This document shows positions 34,380 through 44,389 of a stretch of DNA of 64,000 bases, one piece after another. How positions within the stretch are numbered: position 1 is the first letter of the stretch; every line of letters starts with the position of its first letter. Both the position numbers and the translations under genes were made by a program. A model generated the notes under the pieces. The model searched no databases. It worked only from the letters and a program-made list of their open reading frames with translations, and had not been told where the DNA came from. The stretch comes from Colwellia sp. 12G3 (GTDB lineage: Bacteria; Pseudomonadota; Gammaproteobacteria; Enterobacterales; Alteromonadaceae): the NCBI RefSeq assembly GCF_002836775.1, contig NZ_PJAQ01000017.1:310001-374000 (forward strand). The letters run 5' to 3'.

Positions 34380-36053
34380 CTACTTTAGTCTAGTGGTTAA
34401 TGCTGCCGCTAAATCATGTTCAATACTGGCCAGCTCATCTTCAAAGAAAAACTTGTCGGTATCAAACGGTTTCAGCAATTTCACATCGTTAGTGGTTTCA
34501 TCATATTTCGCTAAAAAGACTTTATCCATCCACTTCATGTTGCGCCCTTCAGTGAACATTAAGGCAAAAGCTCTTTCTCCGCCAACCTCACATTCTCCCA
34601 TAATCGAGATTTTACCCGCTGAGGTCGTCATTGAAAGATGGCGTGATGGGCGATTTATTGACGGTAATTCACGGTAAATCTTATCAAATATTTGACTTAC
34701 CGCGCTAAGCGGTGCGGTAAAGTAATGATGTTCACCTGTGGGCCTAGCGCAATACATAGAATGAAAACTTATTAACATAGTGCCTAGGATATTAGATAAA
34801 TCTATCCAGTTCTGCGCGCTGCGGTCTATGTCGATTGAGCCGTCTTTATGCTCAAATAAACTGATGTGATTCATCATCGGGCTTTGACTGCGAATAACCA
34901 CACCATGGCGTTGTAAGCGACGAATAGCGGCAATGGTTGTTGGGTTTAATAATTCACGCGGCGTAGAAAAATGTGCCATCCAAGCGAGTTGAATGCCATT
35001 TTCATGCATCTTATCAAATACCGCTAACATCTTGTCGTATTTACTGCTTAAAATCATTTCTGGTTGGAAAGTTAACGCACGTGTCGCAAGCCTCACCGTT
35101 TTAATATGTAATAACTCTCTATCTTCCATTAATGGCGTAACATATTGCTCAAATCGGCTGGCAGGCATGTAACCACCGTCCCCCCCCGTAATTAGCATAT
35201 CCGTGACTTCTTTATGCACTTTTAAGTAACGATGAATTTGGTCTATTTCTTTTTGGATAAACATATCTTCATCACCGCGAACTTGTGCATGACGAAAACA
35301 ATAAGTACAAAATGAAAAACAGTTTTGCGTGGTTTTATCAAAAATTAACTGACACTGAGGATACTTATGTTGGCTACCATCAAGAAATTCTATTTCACCC
35401 TGCTCATTTTCAAACCAAGGTTTGTTAAGTTGTTGATTACCATCGTGCGGACTGGTTTTTTCTTGGTAGTCAGCCACAATAACTTTTCTCTCTGCAACGC
35501 TAGCAACGAGGTATTCAGCCACGGTAACTTTGTTAATCATATTAGGTTGTGGCATCACCAACTGAAAGACTGAATCTTCATAAAAGTTATTCCAGTCAAT
35601 GCTATTTAAACTGTGCTTAGTCGCTAAAAAACGGTAAACCTCAATAAAAAGTTCTCGCTCTTCAATATCACCGATATCAATATTATTGGTTGCTAAAATT
35701 TCAACCACACGGCGAAATCCTGACAGCCCCGTGTATTGATCTTTCTCATCAAACATATGTGCTTCTTTATCTAGTAAGCCCGAATGTTGAGGGTAAGATG
35801 CATGTAAACGACTGAGCAAACCTGCTGAGAGTAGTTTCTCATCTTTAATGGTTTGGCGAATATCATCATTGTAGTGATATACATTCATCATGTCGTCTAT
35901 ATCAGCTTCACTAACATCACTGATACCGCTTTTTCTTACATGGACATTACCATCGACTCCATGTTCATCAGGCTGACAAGCGTTTGAATCAAGTGTAGCT
36001 ACATCAATATGCTGCATTTTAGTTGGTGAAGCTTTAGAAGGTGTAGGGGTCAT
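34380..36053 (-). CDS. KamA-family radical SAM / PLP aminomutase-like protein
   Basis: The 557-residue protein has a long N-terminal region (1-235, no family recognised) and a KamA-like radical SAM domain. The cluster motif is C-x3-C-x2-C at C245, C249, C252 (NCFSFCTYCFRH). GGD follows at 287-289, and TSAGKISIMG (K478) aligns with the PLP-lysine segment GGGGKTPVMP of lysine 2,3-aminomutase. By my alignment the two Asp that bind the lysine side chain in the clostridial enzyme are absent (A433 replaces the second, next to C432), so the substrate is probably another amino acid. It is divergent from a LysR regulator. Sure of family, not of substrate. Confidence 0.82.
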   Translation of the reverse strand: MTPTPSKASPTKMQHIDVATLDSNACQPDEHGVDGNVHVRKSGISDVSEADIDDMMNVYHYNDDIRQTIKDEKLLSAGLLSRLHASYPQHSGLLDKEAHMFDEKDQYTGLSGFRRVVEILATNNIDIGDIEERELFIEVYRFLATKHSLNSIDWNNFYEDSVFQLVMPQPNMINKVTVAEYLVASVAERKVIVADYQEKTSPHDGNQQLNKPWFENEQGEIEFLDGSQHKYPQCQLIFDKTTQNCFSFCTYCFRHAQVRGDEDMFIQKEIDQIHRYLKVHKEVTDMLITGGDGGYMPASRFEQYVTPLMEDRELLHIKTVRLATRALTFQPEMILSSKYDKMLAVFDKMHENGIQLAWMAHFSTPRELLNPTTIAAIRRLQRHGVVIRSQSPMMNHISLFEHKDGSIDIDRSAQNWIDLSNILGTMLISFHSMYCARPTGEHHYFTAPLSAVSQIFDKIYRELPSINRPSRHLSMTTSAGKISIMGECEVGGERAFALMFTEGRNMKWMDKVFLAKYDETTNDVKLLKPFDTDKFFFEDELASIEHDLAAALTTRLK

Positions 36054-36346
36054 AACAAGGCTCTCTGTGGCAAACTCAAATGTTTATGAGGTGATTTTCA
36101 AAGAAAGCGCTACGCGAATCAAACGAGTAAAAATCATCAAGTCATGAGCTTTGGTAATGAACTCGAGAAATAATGCCTCTTTTTAGCCTTGTTTGATCCT
36201 AAGTAATAAAAAAACTGTCCCTTTGATTATACTGGCAAGCATGTAACTAAATGACTCAACGATATTCATCATTCACTAAGCGAGCTATTGAAGTGTTGGT
36301 AGTTATTAGAAAAGCATGAATCATAGAGACAATGAGCTAAAGAATA

Positions 36347-37333
36347 ATGAACTATCTATCTAAAGAAACCCCGAAATCAAAAAGGTTATTGCCTAGTACC
36401 AGCATGTTGGCGGCTTTTGATGCCGCAGCAAGAACAGGGAGTTTTACTGCCGCAGCAAAAGAGCTGGCGTTAACTCAAGGGGCCATTAGCCGACAAGTTA
36501 ATGCGCTAGAGTTGCAACTAAGTGTGTGTTTATTTCACCGTAATAAACAAAATATAACGCTGACTGAAGTAGGAAAAAACTACGCTAAAGAAGTTAACTC
36601 GGCTTTAAGCCATATTCGTTCTGCCACATTAAACCTCATGACAAACCCCGATGGGGGCATACTTAATATTGCTGTATTACCTATGTTTGGCTCTCGTTGG
36701 TTAATGCCTAGGCTGGCTGACTTTTTAGCAAAACACCCACAAATAACTATTAATACGGTAAGTAAGCTTTCACAATTTGATTTTTCACAGGAGGATGTTC
36801 ATTGTGCTATTCATTTTGGCAAAGCTGATTGGTTACAAGCCAACTGTACTTTTTTAATGGCAGAAGAGAGTGTTCCGGTATGCTCACCAAGACTATTCCA
36901 AAAAGCAGAATTAGCACAAGCTGATAACGTATGTGCTAATTTAATCGATTTACCGTTATTACATATATCCACCAGACCTGAGGCTTGGCAGCAATGGTTT
37001 AATGAACATAAAGTTATATCAAAAACACTGTCAGAATCAAAAGCAAAACAAGGCATGCATTTTGAACAATTTTCTATTGCAACCAACGCCGCTGTTGCGG
37101 GGCTAGGTGTCGCATTATTACCGAGATTTTTGATTGAAAATGAATTAAGACGAGGTGAATTACAGGTAATTTGTGACCAGCCCCAACGTACTGATAATGG
37201 CTATTACTTAGTCACTCCCAACGACAAACTTAACTACCCTCCCGTATTAGCTTTTACCCATTGGTTAACCCAAATACTCGTGAGTGAGAACACCTCGGTT
37301 TTAAACAAATTAAATAGCCATGTATATCAATGA
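36347..37333 (+). CDS. LysR-family regulator, GcvA-like
   Basis: The 328-residue protein has an N-terminal helix-turn-helix (about 17-77; LAAFDAAARTGSFTAAAKEL, TQGAISRQVNALE) and a GcvA-type effector domain with FGSRWLMPRLADFL and VAGLGVALLPRFLIE. It is divergent from the KamA-like gene across 293 bp, so that gene is the likely target. I find no clean palindrome in the gap, only AT-rich sequence. The C-terminal tail is about 15 residues longer than usual. Confidence 0.9.
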   Translation: MNYLSKETPKSKRLLPSTSMLAAFDAAARTGSFTAAAKELALTQGAISRQVNALELQLSVCLFHRNKQNITLTEVGKNYAKEVNSALSHIRSATLNLMTNPDGGILNIAVLPMFGSRWLMPRLADFLAKHPQITINTVSKLSQFDFSQEDVHCAIHFGKADWLQANCTFLMAEESVPVCSPRLFQKAELAQADNVCANLIDLPLLHISTRPEAWQQWFNEHKVISKTLSESKAKQGMHFEQFSIATNAAVAGLGVALLPRFLIENELRRGELQVICDQPQRTDNGYYLVTPNDKLNYPPVLAFTHWLTQILVSENTSVLNKLNSHVYQ

Positions 37334-37529
37334 TGTATTGGTGTAAATTAGCTTTAATCGCATAGGTGTTTATATGAATAAAAAATATAATCTAACCTAA
37401 TAATTTAACGATAATGCCTCACTGGTAACCCCTTATTGAAATAAAAAGAGGTAGTATAAAAAGAGGCGGTAAAGCCCGTTTTAAATTTATCCAGAATTAC
37501 GTTTATTAAAGCTCTATTCAAAAAACTCC

Positions 37530-37619
37530 TGTCTCTAAAGTAAAATCCCGCTCTTTCAGCCTTCAGATTAAATATATTCCTATGCTGTGCTGATCAAGAA
37601 ATATTTTACTTAAGAGACA
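37530..37619. repeat. Inverted repeat pair between convergent genes
   Basis: Seventeen-base arms (37530-37546 and 37603-37619) are complementary at 16 of 17 positions and enclose 56 bases. The surrounding 300-bp gap between the LysR and chemoreceptor genes has no other recognisable feature. It may be a large hairpin terminator or a small mobile-element remnant. Confidence 0.5.
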
Positions 37620-37633
37620 AGTGTATAACGGGT

Positions 37634-40411
37634 CTAACGATGAGCCTCGCCATCATTGAAAAAGGAAATTTGTTCTAATAAGTTCTGCGCTTCCTCTTCC
37701 ATAGATTTACTTGATGCTGAAGCTTCTTCTACTAAAGCAGCATTTTGTTGGGTCATTTCATCCATTTGAGAAACCGCTGAACTCACTTCACGAATACCTG
37801 CCGATTGCTCTTTACCTGCGCTATCTATATCGGCAATCATTCTGCTCACATCTTCAATAGCTGTGAATAATTCATTGAAGGTTGTTTTGGTTTCATCGAC
37901 TAACTTGATACCTTGGCCTACCGCTTCAACACTGTCGTTTATAAGTCCTTTTATTTCTTTCGCTGCTCCCGCAGAACGTTGAGCTAAGTTACGTACCTCT
38001 GCAGCGACAACAGCAAAACCTCTACCCTGTTCGCCAGCTCTGGCTGCCTCTACCGCGGCATTAAGCGCTAATAAATTTGTTTGGAAAGCTATTTCGTCAA
38101 TGACACTAATAATATCAGCAATTTTTTTACTCGATTTATTAATATCAGCCATCGCAACAATAGCGTTATCGACCACCCCACCACCAGCACTCGCTTTTTC
38201 CATAACAGAGGAAGATAACTTACTGGCACTGGTAGTGTTTTCAGCATTTTGTTGAACAGTGGAACTCAACTCTTCCATGGCAGAGGCTGTTTCTTCAAGA
38301 CTGGATGCTTGTGATTCAGTGCGGTGACTGAGTTCATTATTCCCTTCGGCAATCTCTTTTGAAGAATCAAAAACATTATTTGAAGCAGCGCGAATATCAG
38401 TAACCAAGTTTCTTAAAATATCAATAAATTCATTCATTGAATTACCAATAATTTGAAATTCTCCCACTAATTCATTATCAATACCTTTTGTTAAATCGCC
38501 TTCAGACATGGCTAATAAAACACTTTTTATTTCCGCGATGGCTCTTTTTCGTGCGGTAATATCGGTAGCGTATTTAACAACCTTAAAGGGCTTGCCGTTT
38601 AAGTCTAAAATAGGATTATATGACGCTTGTATCCAAACCTCTTTACCGCCTTTACCAAGGCGTAAATATTCATTGACGTCGTATTCACCACGATTCAGTT
38701 TTTCCCAAAATTGTTGGTATTCAGTACTTACTTTGTCAGCTGCACTGATAAATAAGCTGTGATGCTGACCTTTTACTTCATCTAATCGATACCCCAGAGC
38801 GCCTAAGAAATTGTCGTTAGCGGTAATAATGGTACCATCCATATTAAACTCGATGACCGCTTGGGCTTTACTTATCGCTTCAATTTGACCACTTGCATCA
38901 GCGTTCATTAATTTTTGTTCAGTGACATCGGTCGCGAATTTCACTACTTTAAAGGGCTTACCGTTTAAGTCTAAAATAGGGTTGTAAGAGGCTTGTATCC
39001 AAACTTCTTTGCCGCCTTTACCTAGGCGTTTATATTCTGCACTCTCAAATTCACCGCGATTGAGTTTGTCCCAAAAGGCTTTGTATTCATGACTATTTTT
39101 ATAATCTGGTTCAACAAAAAGGCTGTGATGTTTTCCTTGGATTTCGTCGAGACTATAACCTAGCGTTATTAAGAAATTGTCGTTAGCGGTAATAATGGTA
39201 CCATCCATATTAAACTCAATGACAGCTTGGGCTTTACTTATCGCTTCAATTTGACCTCTTGCATCAGCGTTCATTAATTTTTGTTCAGTGACATCGCTAG
39301 CAAATTTAACGACTTTAAAGGGGGTGCCGTTTAAGTCTAAAATAGGGTTGTAAGAAGCTTGTATCCATACTTCTTTGCCGCCTTTACCTAGGCGTTTATA
39401 TTCTGCGCTTTCAAATTCACCGCGATTAAGTTTTTCCCAAAAGGCTTTGTATTCATAACTATTTTTATAATTTGGTTCAACAAAGAGGCTGTGATGTTTA
39501 CCTTGAATTTCGTCGAGACTATAACCGAGCGTTATTAAGAAATTGTCGTTCGCGGTAATAATGGTACCATCCATATTAAACTCGATGACCGCTTGGGCTT
39601 TACTTATCGCCTCAATTTGACCATTTGAGTCAGCGTTTTTTAATTTTTGTTCAGTGACATCGGTCGCGAATTTCACTACTTTAAAGGGCTTACCGTTTAA
39701 GTCTAAAATAGGGTTGTAAGAAGCTTGTATCCATACTTCTTTGCCGCCTTTACCTAGGCGTTTATATTCTGCGCTTTCAAATTCACCGCGATTAAGTTTT
39801 TCCCAAAAGGCTTTGTATTCATCACTATTTTTATAATTTGGTTCAACAAAGAGGCTGTGATGTTTACCTTGAATTTCGTCGAGACTATAACCGAGCGTTA
39901 TTAAGAAATTGTCGTTCGCGGTAATAATGGTACCATCCATATTAAATTCAATAACCGCTTGGGCTTTACTTATCGCCTCAATTTGACCATTTGAGTCAGC
40001 GTTTTTTAATTTTTGTTCAGTGACATCGGTCGCGAATTTCACTACTTTAAAGGGCTTACCGTTTAAGTCAAAAATAGGATTGTAAGAGGCTTGTATCCAG
40101 ACTTCTTTACCGCCTTTACCTAGGCGTTTATATTCTTGGCTTTCAAATTCACCGCGATTAAGTTTTGCCCAGAATTCTTTGTATTCATCACTTTTTTTAT
40201 AATTTGGTTCAACAAAAAGGCTGTGATGTTTTCCTTGGATTTCATCGAGACTATAACCGAGCGTTATTAAGAAATTGTCGTTCGCGGTAATAATGGTGCC
40301 GTCCATATTAAACTCGATAACCGCTTGAACCTTACTTATCGCTTCGAATTTTGCCGTTAACTCTAAAAGTTCTGAGTTTTCCTTTTGTACTGGATTTTTT
40401 GCAATGTTCAT
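37634..40411 (-). CDS. Soluble chemoreceptor with five tandem PAS domains
   Basis: The 925-residue methyl-accepting protein has no membrane helix. After 22 residues come PAS units at 23-144, 145-266, 267-388, 389-510 and about 511-630. The first four have the same 122-residue length and are nearly identical; the fifth has diverged ([17 protein letters not shown]). A HAMP-like segment (about 632-680) and the signalling domain follow, with the hairpin tip [20 protein letters not shown] and methylation-type helices. There is no C-terminal CheR-binding pentapeptide. It should form cytoplasmic arrays with CheA/CheW. PAS ligands (haem or flavin) cannot be told; the Aer-like start suggests redox or energy taxis. 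Confidence 0.92.
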   Translation of the reverse strand: MNIAKNPVQKENSELLELTAKFEAISKVQAVIEFNMDGTIITANDNFLITLGYSLDEIQGKHHSLFVEPNYKKSDEYKEFWAKLNRGEFESQEYKRLGKGGKEVWIQASYNPIFDLNGKPFKVVKFATDVTEQKLKNADSNGQIEAISKAQAVIEFNMDGTIITANDNFLITLGYSLDEIQGKHHSLFVEPNYKNSDEYKAFWEKLNRGEFESAEYKRLGKGGKEVWIQASYNPILDLNGKPFKVVKFATDVTEQKLKNADSNGQIEAISKAQAVIEFNMDGTIITANDNFLITLGYSLDEIQGKHHSLFVEPNYKNSYEYKAFWEKLNRGEFESAEYKRLGKGGKEVWIQASYNPILDLNGTPFKVVKFASDVTEQKLMNADARGQIEAISKAQAVIEFNMDGTIITANDNFLITLGYSLDEIQGKHHSLFVEPDYKNSHEYKAFWDKLNRGEFESAEYKRLGKGGKEVWIQASYNPILDLNGKPFKVVKFATDVTEQKLMNADASGQIEAISKAQAVIEFNMDGTIITANDNFLGALGYRLDEVKGQHHSLFISAADKVSTEYQQFWEKLNRGEYDVNEYLRLGKGGKEVWIQASYNPILDLNGKPFKVVKYATDITARKRAIAEIKSVLLAMSEGDLTKGIDNELVGEFQIIGNSMNEFIDILRNLVTDIRAASNNVFDSSKEIAEGNNELSHRTESQASSLEETASAMEELSSTVQQNAENTTSASKLSSSVMEKASAGGGVVDNAIVAMADINKSSKKIADIISVIDEIAFQTNLLALNAAVEAARAGEQGRGFAVVAAEVRNLAQRSAGAAKEIKGLINDSVEAVGQGIKLVDETKTTFNELFTAIEDVSRMIADIDSAGKEQSAGIREVSSAVSQMDEMTQQNAALVEEASASSKSMEEEAQNLLEQISFFNDGEAHR
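38882..40345 (-). repeat. Four tandem 366-bp repeats encoding PAS domains
   Basis: Units 40345-39980, 39979-39614, 39613-39248 and 39247-38882 differ at few positions, many of them silent. Units 2 and 3 are the closest by eye. The pattern implies recent duplication or ongoing gene conversion inside the chemoreceptor gene. Confidence 0.9.
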
Positions 40412-40943
40412 GGACCAACCTATTGTTATTTGAGTTAACGTCCTCGTATTCCTTGGTGATATTTATAATCCATTATTTTTATAAAACGTAGACGTAAAAT
40501 GTAATCACAAGGCCAAGACTATTAAAATATGTTTAAACAGGAAATATAATGACTTTCTACAACATGTAGCTAGCTATTCTCAGGCTTTTTTGAAAGCGTT
40601 TATATTTACCTTTTAAAATATAAGACATATTTCTCAGAGTGCAATTTTATTTATGTTTATTCTTTACTTACAAGTTGCTACTTTAAAATATGGAAGGATA
40701 AATAGTATATGAAGGTGTCATTGTAAGTGCGTGGTGTAGTGCACATTCAGGGGGCATAATAAAGCGTGGGAAAGTCAATGTAAAATGGAGATTAAGCGAA
40801 TACATTCTAACGATAAATATCGCATTATGCTTTATCACATTGGCTCAGCGGAAAATGTTGGCCTAGGTGCAAAAGAGTGTATTGATATTTTAGCGGTAAC
40901 AACGATTGCCATAGGTTATTCTCAACAACTGCTGCATTAAGGC
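40412..40943. other. Non-coding gap between H-NOX kinase and chemoreceptor
   Basis: The 532 bp hold the chemoreceptor promoter region and one small plus-strand frame (40785-40940), described separately. I see no terminator with a T-run and no repeat shared with other gaps. Confidence 0.4.
40785..40940 (+). CDS. Possible small ORF of 51 codons
   Basis: The frame starts MEIKRIHSNDKYRIMLYHIG and ends GYSQQLLH. The first 13 residues look faintly like the start of RidA/YjgF proteins (I-K-R-I-x-S-N). The rest does not, so it may be a decayed gene fragment. A GGAAAG lies about 10 bases upstream. It is antisense to nothing and sits alone in a gap. Low confidence that it is expressed. Confidence 0.25.
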   Translation: MEIKRIHSNDKYRIMLYHIGSAENVGLGAKECIDILAVTTIAIGYSQQLLH

Positions 40944-41909
40944 CTAACAAGGTTCATTAAAAGCCACATTACAAGGTAGATAAATAGTAAAAGTTGTACC
41001 TTGATTTTCATCACTAGTGACCTTTATTTTACCCTCGTGCTTTTTAATAATGCCAAAAGATATTGATAACCCTAACCCAGTGCCAATACCTACAGGCTTA
41101 GTAGTAAAAAAAGGGTCGAAAATTTTATTAATTATGTTCACGGGTATTCCGTCACCATCATCGCTTATTTCAATAGTCAGGTACTGCTTACCTTCTTCTT
41201 GTTTAATACCTGTAGTTATATCTAAAACACCTATATCTTTTGTGGCATGAGCGGCGTTTATAAACATATTCAGAAACACTTGGTTCATTTCACCTGGATG
41301 GCAATAAACTTTAGGTAATTGCGTTAAGTTTTTATTTACCGTTAAGCAATATTTCAGCTCATTCCATGCCACCTTAAGAGACTGTTCAATGAGTTCATTA
41401 ATATCACAAAGCTCTTTTTCAAAACTGCCAGAGTGACTTACTTTATTCAAATTACTCACTATTTCTTTAACTCTATTTAACCCCTTGTCAGTTTCAGCCA
41501 GCATAGGTTTTATATCGCCATTGATATAATCAATGTCCTCTTCTTGCCTCAACTGCTGATATGCTTTTGCAATATCATTTGAAGGGAGTGAAGCCATATT
41601 AGTGATGATAAAATCATCTAACCTTAATAATGAATCGACATACTCAGACAGCATAGCTAGATTACTAATTGAATAACCGATTGGATTATTTATTTCATGA
41701 GCGACGCCCGCAGCAAGCTGACCTATAGAGGCCATTTTTTCAGATTGTATGAGTTGTTGTTGCGTTGATTTTAACTCTTTTACCGTTAATTCAAGCTTAA
41801 TATAATTGTCATAAAGACTACGTGTCTTTTCATTTAATAAGCGTTCCGCAAGTAATCTCGCTTTTCGCTCTCGCTCATAGGCAACTTTATAAGGATCGGG
41901 CTTATTCAT
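40944..41909 (-). CDS. Soluble histidine kinase paired with H-NOX
   Basis: The 321-residue kinase has an N-terminal coiled coil (about 8-60), phosphoacceptor H71 (AAGVAHEINNP) and an ATPase domain (about 180-315; DDGDGIP, FFTTKPVGIGTGLGLS). It has no membrane helix and no own sensor domain. Its ATG overlaps the H-NOX stop by 8 bases, so the two are translated together and the H-NOX protein should be its sensor, as in HnoX/HnoK systems of Shewanella and Vibrio. The HnoB/HnoC/HnoD response regulators of those systems are not in this window. Confidence 0.9.
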   Translation of the reverse strand: MNKPDPYKVAYERERKARLLAERLLNEKTRSLYDNYIKLELTVKELKSTQQQLIQSEKMASIGQLAAGVAHEINNPIGYSISNLAMLSEYVDSLLRLDDFIITNMASLPSNDIAKAYQQLRQEEDIDYINGDIKPMLAETDKGLNRVKEIVSNLNKVSHSGSFEKELCDINELIEQSLKVAWNELKYCLTVNKNLTQLPKVYCHPGEMNQVFLNMFINAAHATKDIGVLDITTGIKQEEGKQYLTIEISDDGDGIPVNIINKIFDPFFTTKPVGIGTGLGLSISFGIIKKHEGKIKVTSDENQGTTFTIYLPCNVAFNEPC

Positions 41910-42456
41910 TATGACCTTTAAAATTTATCACTAATTTACAACGCGAAGCGCCATGATGCATACATTCAGGGTGTTCAATTAATACTGTTTCATTGAATTG
42001 ATCAGCGGCACCAAAAATTAAGCCGATACTCACATGACATAATTTACGTTTAGAGCTGTAATACATAATAAGGGTATTATCATCTATGGTTTCGTATTCA
42101 AAGGTGGGTAAATAAGCTTCAGGGTGTAAGCGTTTTACCTCAACATGAATAAGGTTATCTATAACAAGTAGAAAGCTTTTTAAGTTGTTTAAGTTAGAAA
42201 TATCTACTGGGCTAGTGTCGTATAATTTTTTGAATAAATATCGACCAAACTTTTCAATTAATGGTTCAACATCTATACCCGTTTTAATTGAAAGCGCCTG
42301 CACCATATTTATCAGTTCACTATCTAGGTATTGCTCACCGCTGGTATATATTCCTTGCGATGGCGGATCAGTTTGTTCAATTAGTTCATTCCACTGTTCC
42401 ATACCCATTTGTTCAACAATCATATCTGAAAATGCAGTGTATATAGAGCCTTGCAT
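41902..42456 (-). CDS. H-NOX haem nitric-oxide sensor
   Basis: The 184-residue protein starts MQGSIYTAFSDMIVEQMG and has the proximal haem ligand H104 (LIHVEVKRLHPEAYLPTF) and the Y-x-S-x-R haem-propionate motif (YYSSKR, Y133, S135, R137). C140, H162, C165 and C173 match the zinc site described in Shewanella H-NOX, linked to redox/HNO sensing. GGAGAG lies 3 bases before the ATG at 42456, so the open frame further upstream to 42555 is not used. The pocket should bind NO; oxygen binding is unlikely because a distal pocket Tyr is not evident. Confidence 0.92.
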   Translation of the reverse strand: MQGSIYTAFSDMIVEQMGMEQWNELIEQTDPPSQGIYTSGEQYLDSELINMVQALSIKTGIDVEPLIEKFGRYLFKKLYDTSPVDISNLNNLKSFLLVIDNLIHVEVKRLHPEAYLPTFEYETIDDNTLIMYYSSKRKLCHVSIGLIFGAADQFNETVLIEHPECMHHGASRCKLVINFKGHNE

Positions 42457-42644
42457 AGTCTCTCCATTATTTTTATTAATAGGGTTAAGAGTGTTAATCA
42501 TTTTAATAGAGTTTAGTACGTAAATAATTAAACTCATAGTTGATCTAAAAATCAATATAAAAAATGGTTTACTTAAGTGGGTATGTACTTATTAAAGTAT
42601 TCGCAGCGTAAAAAAGAGGAACAAAAAAATAAATTTACAGGCAT

Positions 42645-42668
42645 AAAAAAGAGCGCCTAAGGCGCCCT
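42645..42668 (-). terminator. Terminator of the fumarase gene
   Basis: On the minus strand, ggcgcc and ggcgct arms separated by three bases form a GC-rich hairpin followed by six U (aaaaaa at 42645-42650). Confidence 0.88.
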
Positions 42669-42715
42669 TCAACTTACTCAACTTACTCAACTAAGCTATT
42701 TTAATAAAGAGTCAA

Positions 42716-44239
42716 TTAAGACTTTGCTTTACTTTCAGCTTCTTGGATTTTTACTTTCCAAATTTCAGGGCCGGTGACATGAACTGATTCACCGGTACTA
42801 TCAACCGCAACCGTTACTGGCATATCTTCTACTTCAAATTCGTAGATAGCTTCCATACCCATGTCTTCAAAGGCAACCACTTTCGCTTTTTTGATTGCTT
42901 TTGACACTAGATAAGCCGCACCACCAACCGCCATTAAATACACAGATTTATGATTTTTAATGCTCTGAACCGTCTCTGCACCACGCTCAGCTTTACCGAT
43001 AGAGCCTAAAAGTCCTGTATCAGCTAACATCATTTCAGTAAATTTATCCATACGTGTTGCCGTAGTAGGACCCGCAGGACCTACCGCTTCATCACCAATA
43101 GCATCAACTGGGCCAACGTAGTATATAAACTTGTTAGTAAAATCTACCGGTAATTTCTCACCTTTAGCTAGCATGTCTTGAATACGCTTATGGGCAGCAT
43201 CACGACCAGTTAAAATAGTACCACTAAGTAATACAGTCTCACCTGTTTTCCATTCACTAATGTCGGCTTTCGTTAAACCATCGACATTAACTCGACGAAC
43301 ATTTTCACCTACTTCCCAGGTGATTTCTGGCCACTCTTCAAGCTTAGGCGGCGTTAAATTCGCTGGTCCTGAGCCATCAAGATGAAAGTGAATATGGCGC
43401 GTTGCCGCACAATTTGGGATCATGACCACAGGTTTAGACGCAGCATGCGTTGGTACTGAGTTTATTTTCACATCAACTACCGTAGTTAAACCACCTAAAC
43501 CTTGCGCGCCAATGCCTAATTTATTTACGCGATCAAAAATCTCGAGACGTAACTCTTCCTCAGCATTTTGTGGACCACGTTCAATTAAATCTTGAATATT
43601 TACTGGGTCCATTAAGCTTTCTTTCGCAAGTACGCCCGCTTTTTCAGCCGTACCACCAATGCCTATACCTAACATACCTGGTGGACACCAACCCGCGCCC
43701 ATTGTTGGCAATGTTTTAACAACCCAATCAGCAATTGAGTCAGATGGGTTTAACATCGCCATTTTAGTTTTGTTTTCACTGCCGCCGCCTTTAGCAGCAA
43801 TCATGATTTCAAGACCAGCTCCTGGAACCATATCGATATGAACAACCGCTGGCGTATTATCTTTAGTATTTATACGCTTTCCTGCAGGGTCTTTAACTAT
43901 TGAGGCACGTAATGGGTTATCTGGATTTAAATATGCACGACGTGTACCTTCATCAACCATTTGTTGTACGGTCATGTCAGTTTTATCCCACTGAACTGCC
44001 ATACCCACTTTAACAAAACAGGTAACAATGCCGGTGTCTTGGCAAATTGGACGTTTACCTTGCGCTGACATACGTGAGTTAATTAAAATTTGTGCTATTG
44101 CGTCTTTCGCCGCCGTTGATTCTTCTTTGTTATAAGCTTTTTCTAGTGCTTGAATAAAATCAATCGGATGATAATAAGAAATATATTGCAGTGCATCTTC
44201 AATACTATCGATTAAGTCTTGTTGTTTAATGATGGCCAT
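42716..44239 (-). CDS. Class I (iron-sulfur) fumarate hydratase
   Basis: The 507-residue enzyme converts fumarate to malate in the citric acid cycle. Three cluster cysteines are visible: C66 (RPICQDTGIV), C185 (GAGWCPPGMLG) and C277 (MIPNCAATRHIHFHLDGSG), spaced almost as C105, C224, C318 in E. coli FumA. The N-terminus is about 40 residues shorter than FumA. It is a FumA/FumB-type oxygen-sensitive enzyme. It is transcribed alone, divergent from pabB, and ends at a strong terminator. Confidence 0.95.
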   Translation of the reverse strand: MAIIKQQDLIDSIEDALQYISYYHPIDFIQALEKAYNKEESTAAKDAIAQILINSRMSAQGKRPICQDTGIVTCFVKVGMAVQWDKTDMTVQQMVDEGTRRAYLNPDNPLRASIVKDPAGKRINTKDNTPAVVHIDMVPGAGLEIMIAAKGGGSENKTKMAMLNPSDSIADWVVKTLPTMGAGWCPPGMLGIGIGGTAEKAGVLAKESLMDPVNIQDLIERGPQNAEEELRLEIFDRVNKLGIGAQGLGGLTTVVDVKINSVPTHAASKPVVMIPNCAATRHIHFHLDGSGPANLTPPKLEEWPEITWEVGENVRRVNVDGLTKADISEWKTGETVLLSGTILTGRDAAHKRIQDMLAKGEKLPVDFTNKFIYYVGPVDAIGDEAVGPAGPTTATRMDKFTEMMLADTGLLGSIGKAERGAETVQSIKNHKSVYLMAVGGAAYLVSKAIKKAKVVAFEDMGMEAIYEFEVEDMPVTVAVDSTGESVHVTGPEIWKVKIQEAESKAKS

Positions 44240-44389
44240 AGTGCTCTCTATTAGCTTTAATATTCTTTAATACCCTTTAATACTGGGTGGTTGAAAGTTA
44301 TAATAACTCTATCCTATATATTAACCTGCTATTGAAAGTGCTGCCAGAGCAAATGGCTGATAATAACTATTTAACTAGCGAATACTTAA

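Noticed and set aside
38882..40345. Regular repeats considered as a CRISPR array
   Set aside because: The units are 366 bp, have no spacers, and encode PAS domains in frame.
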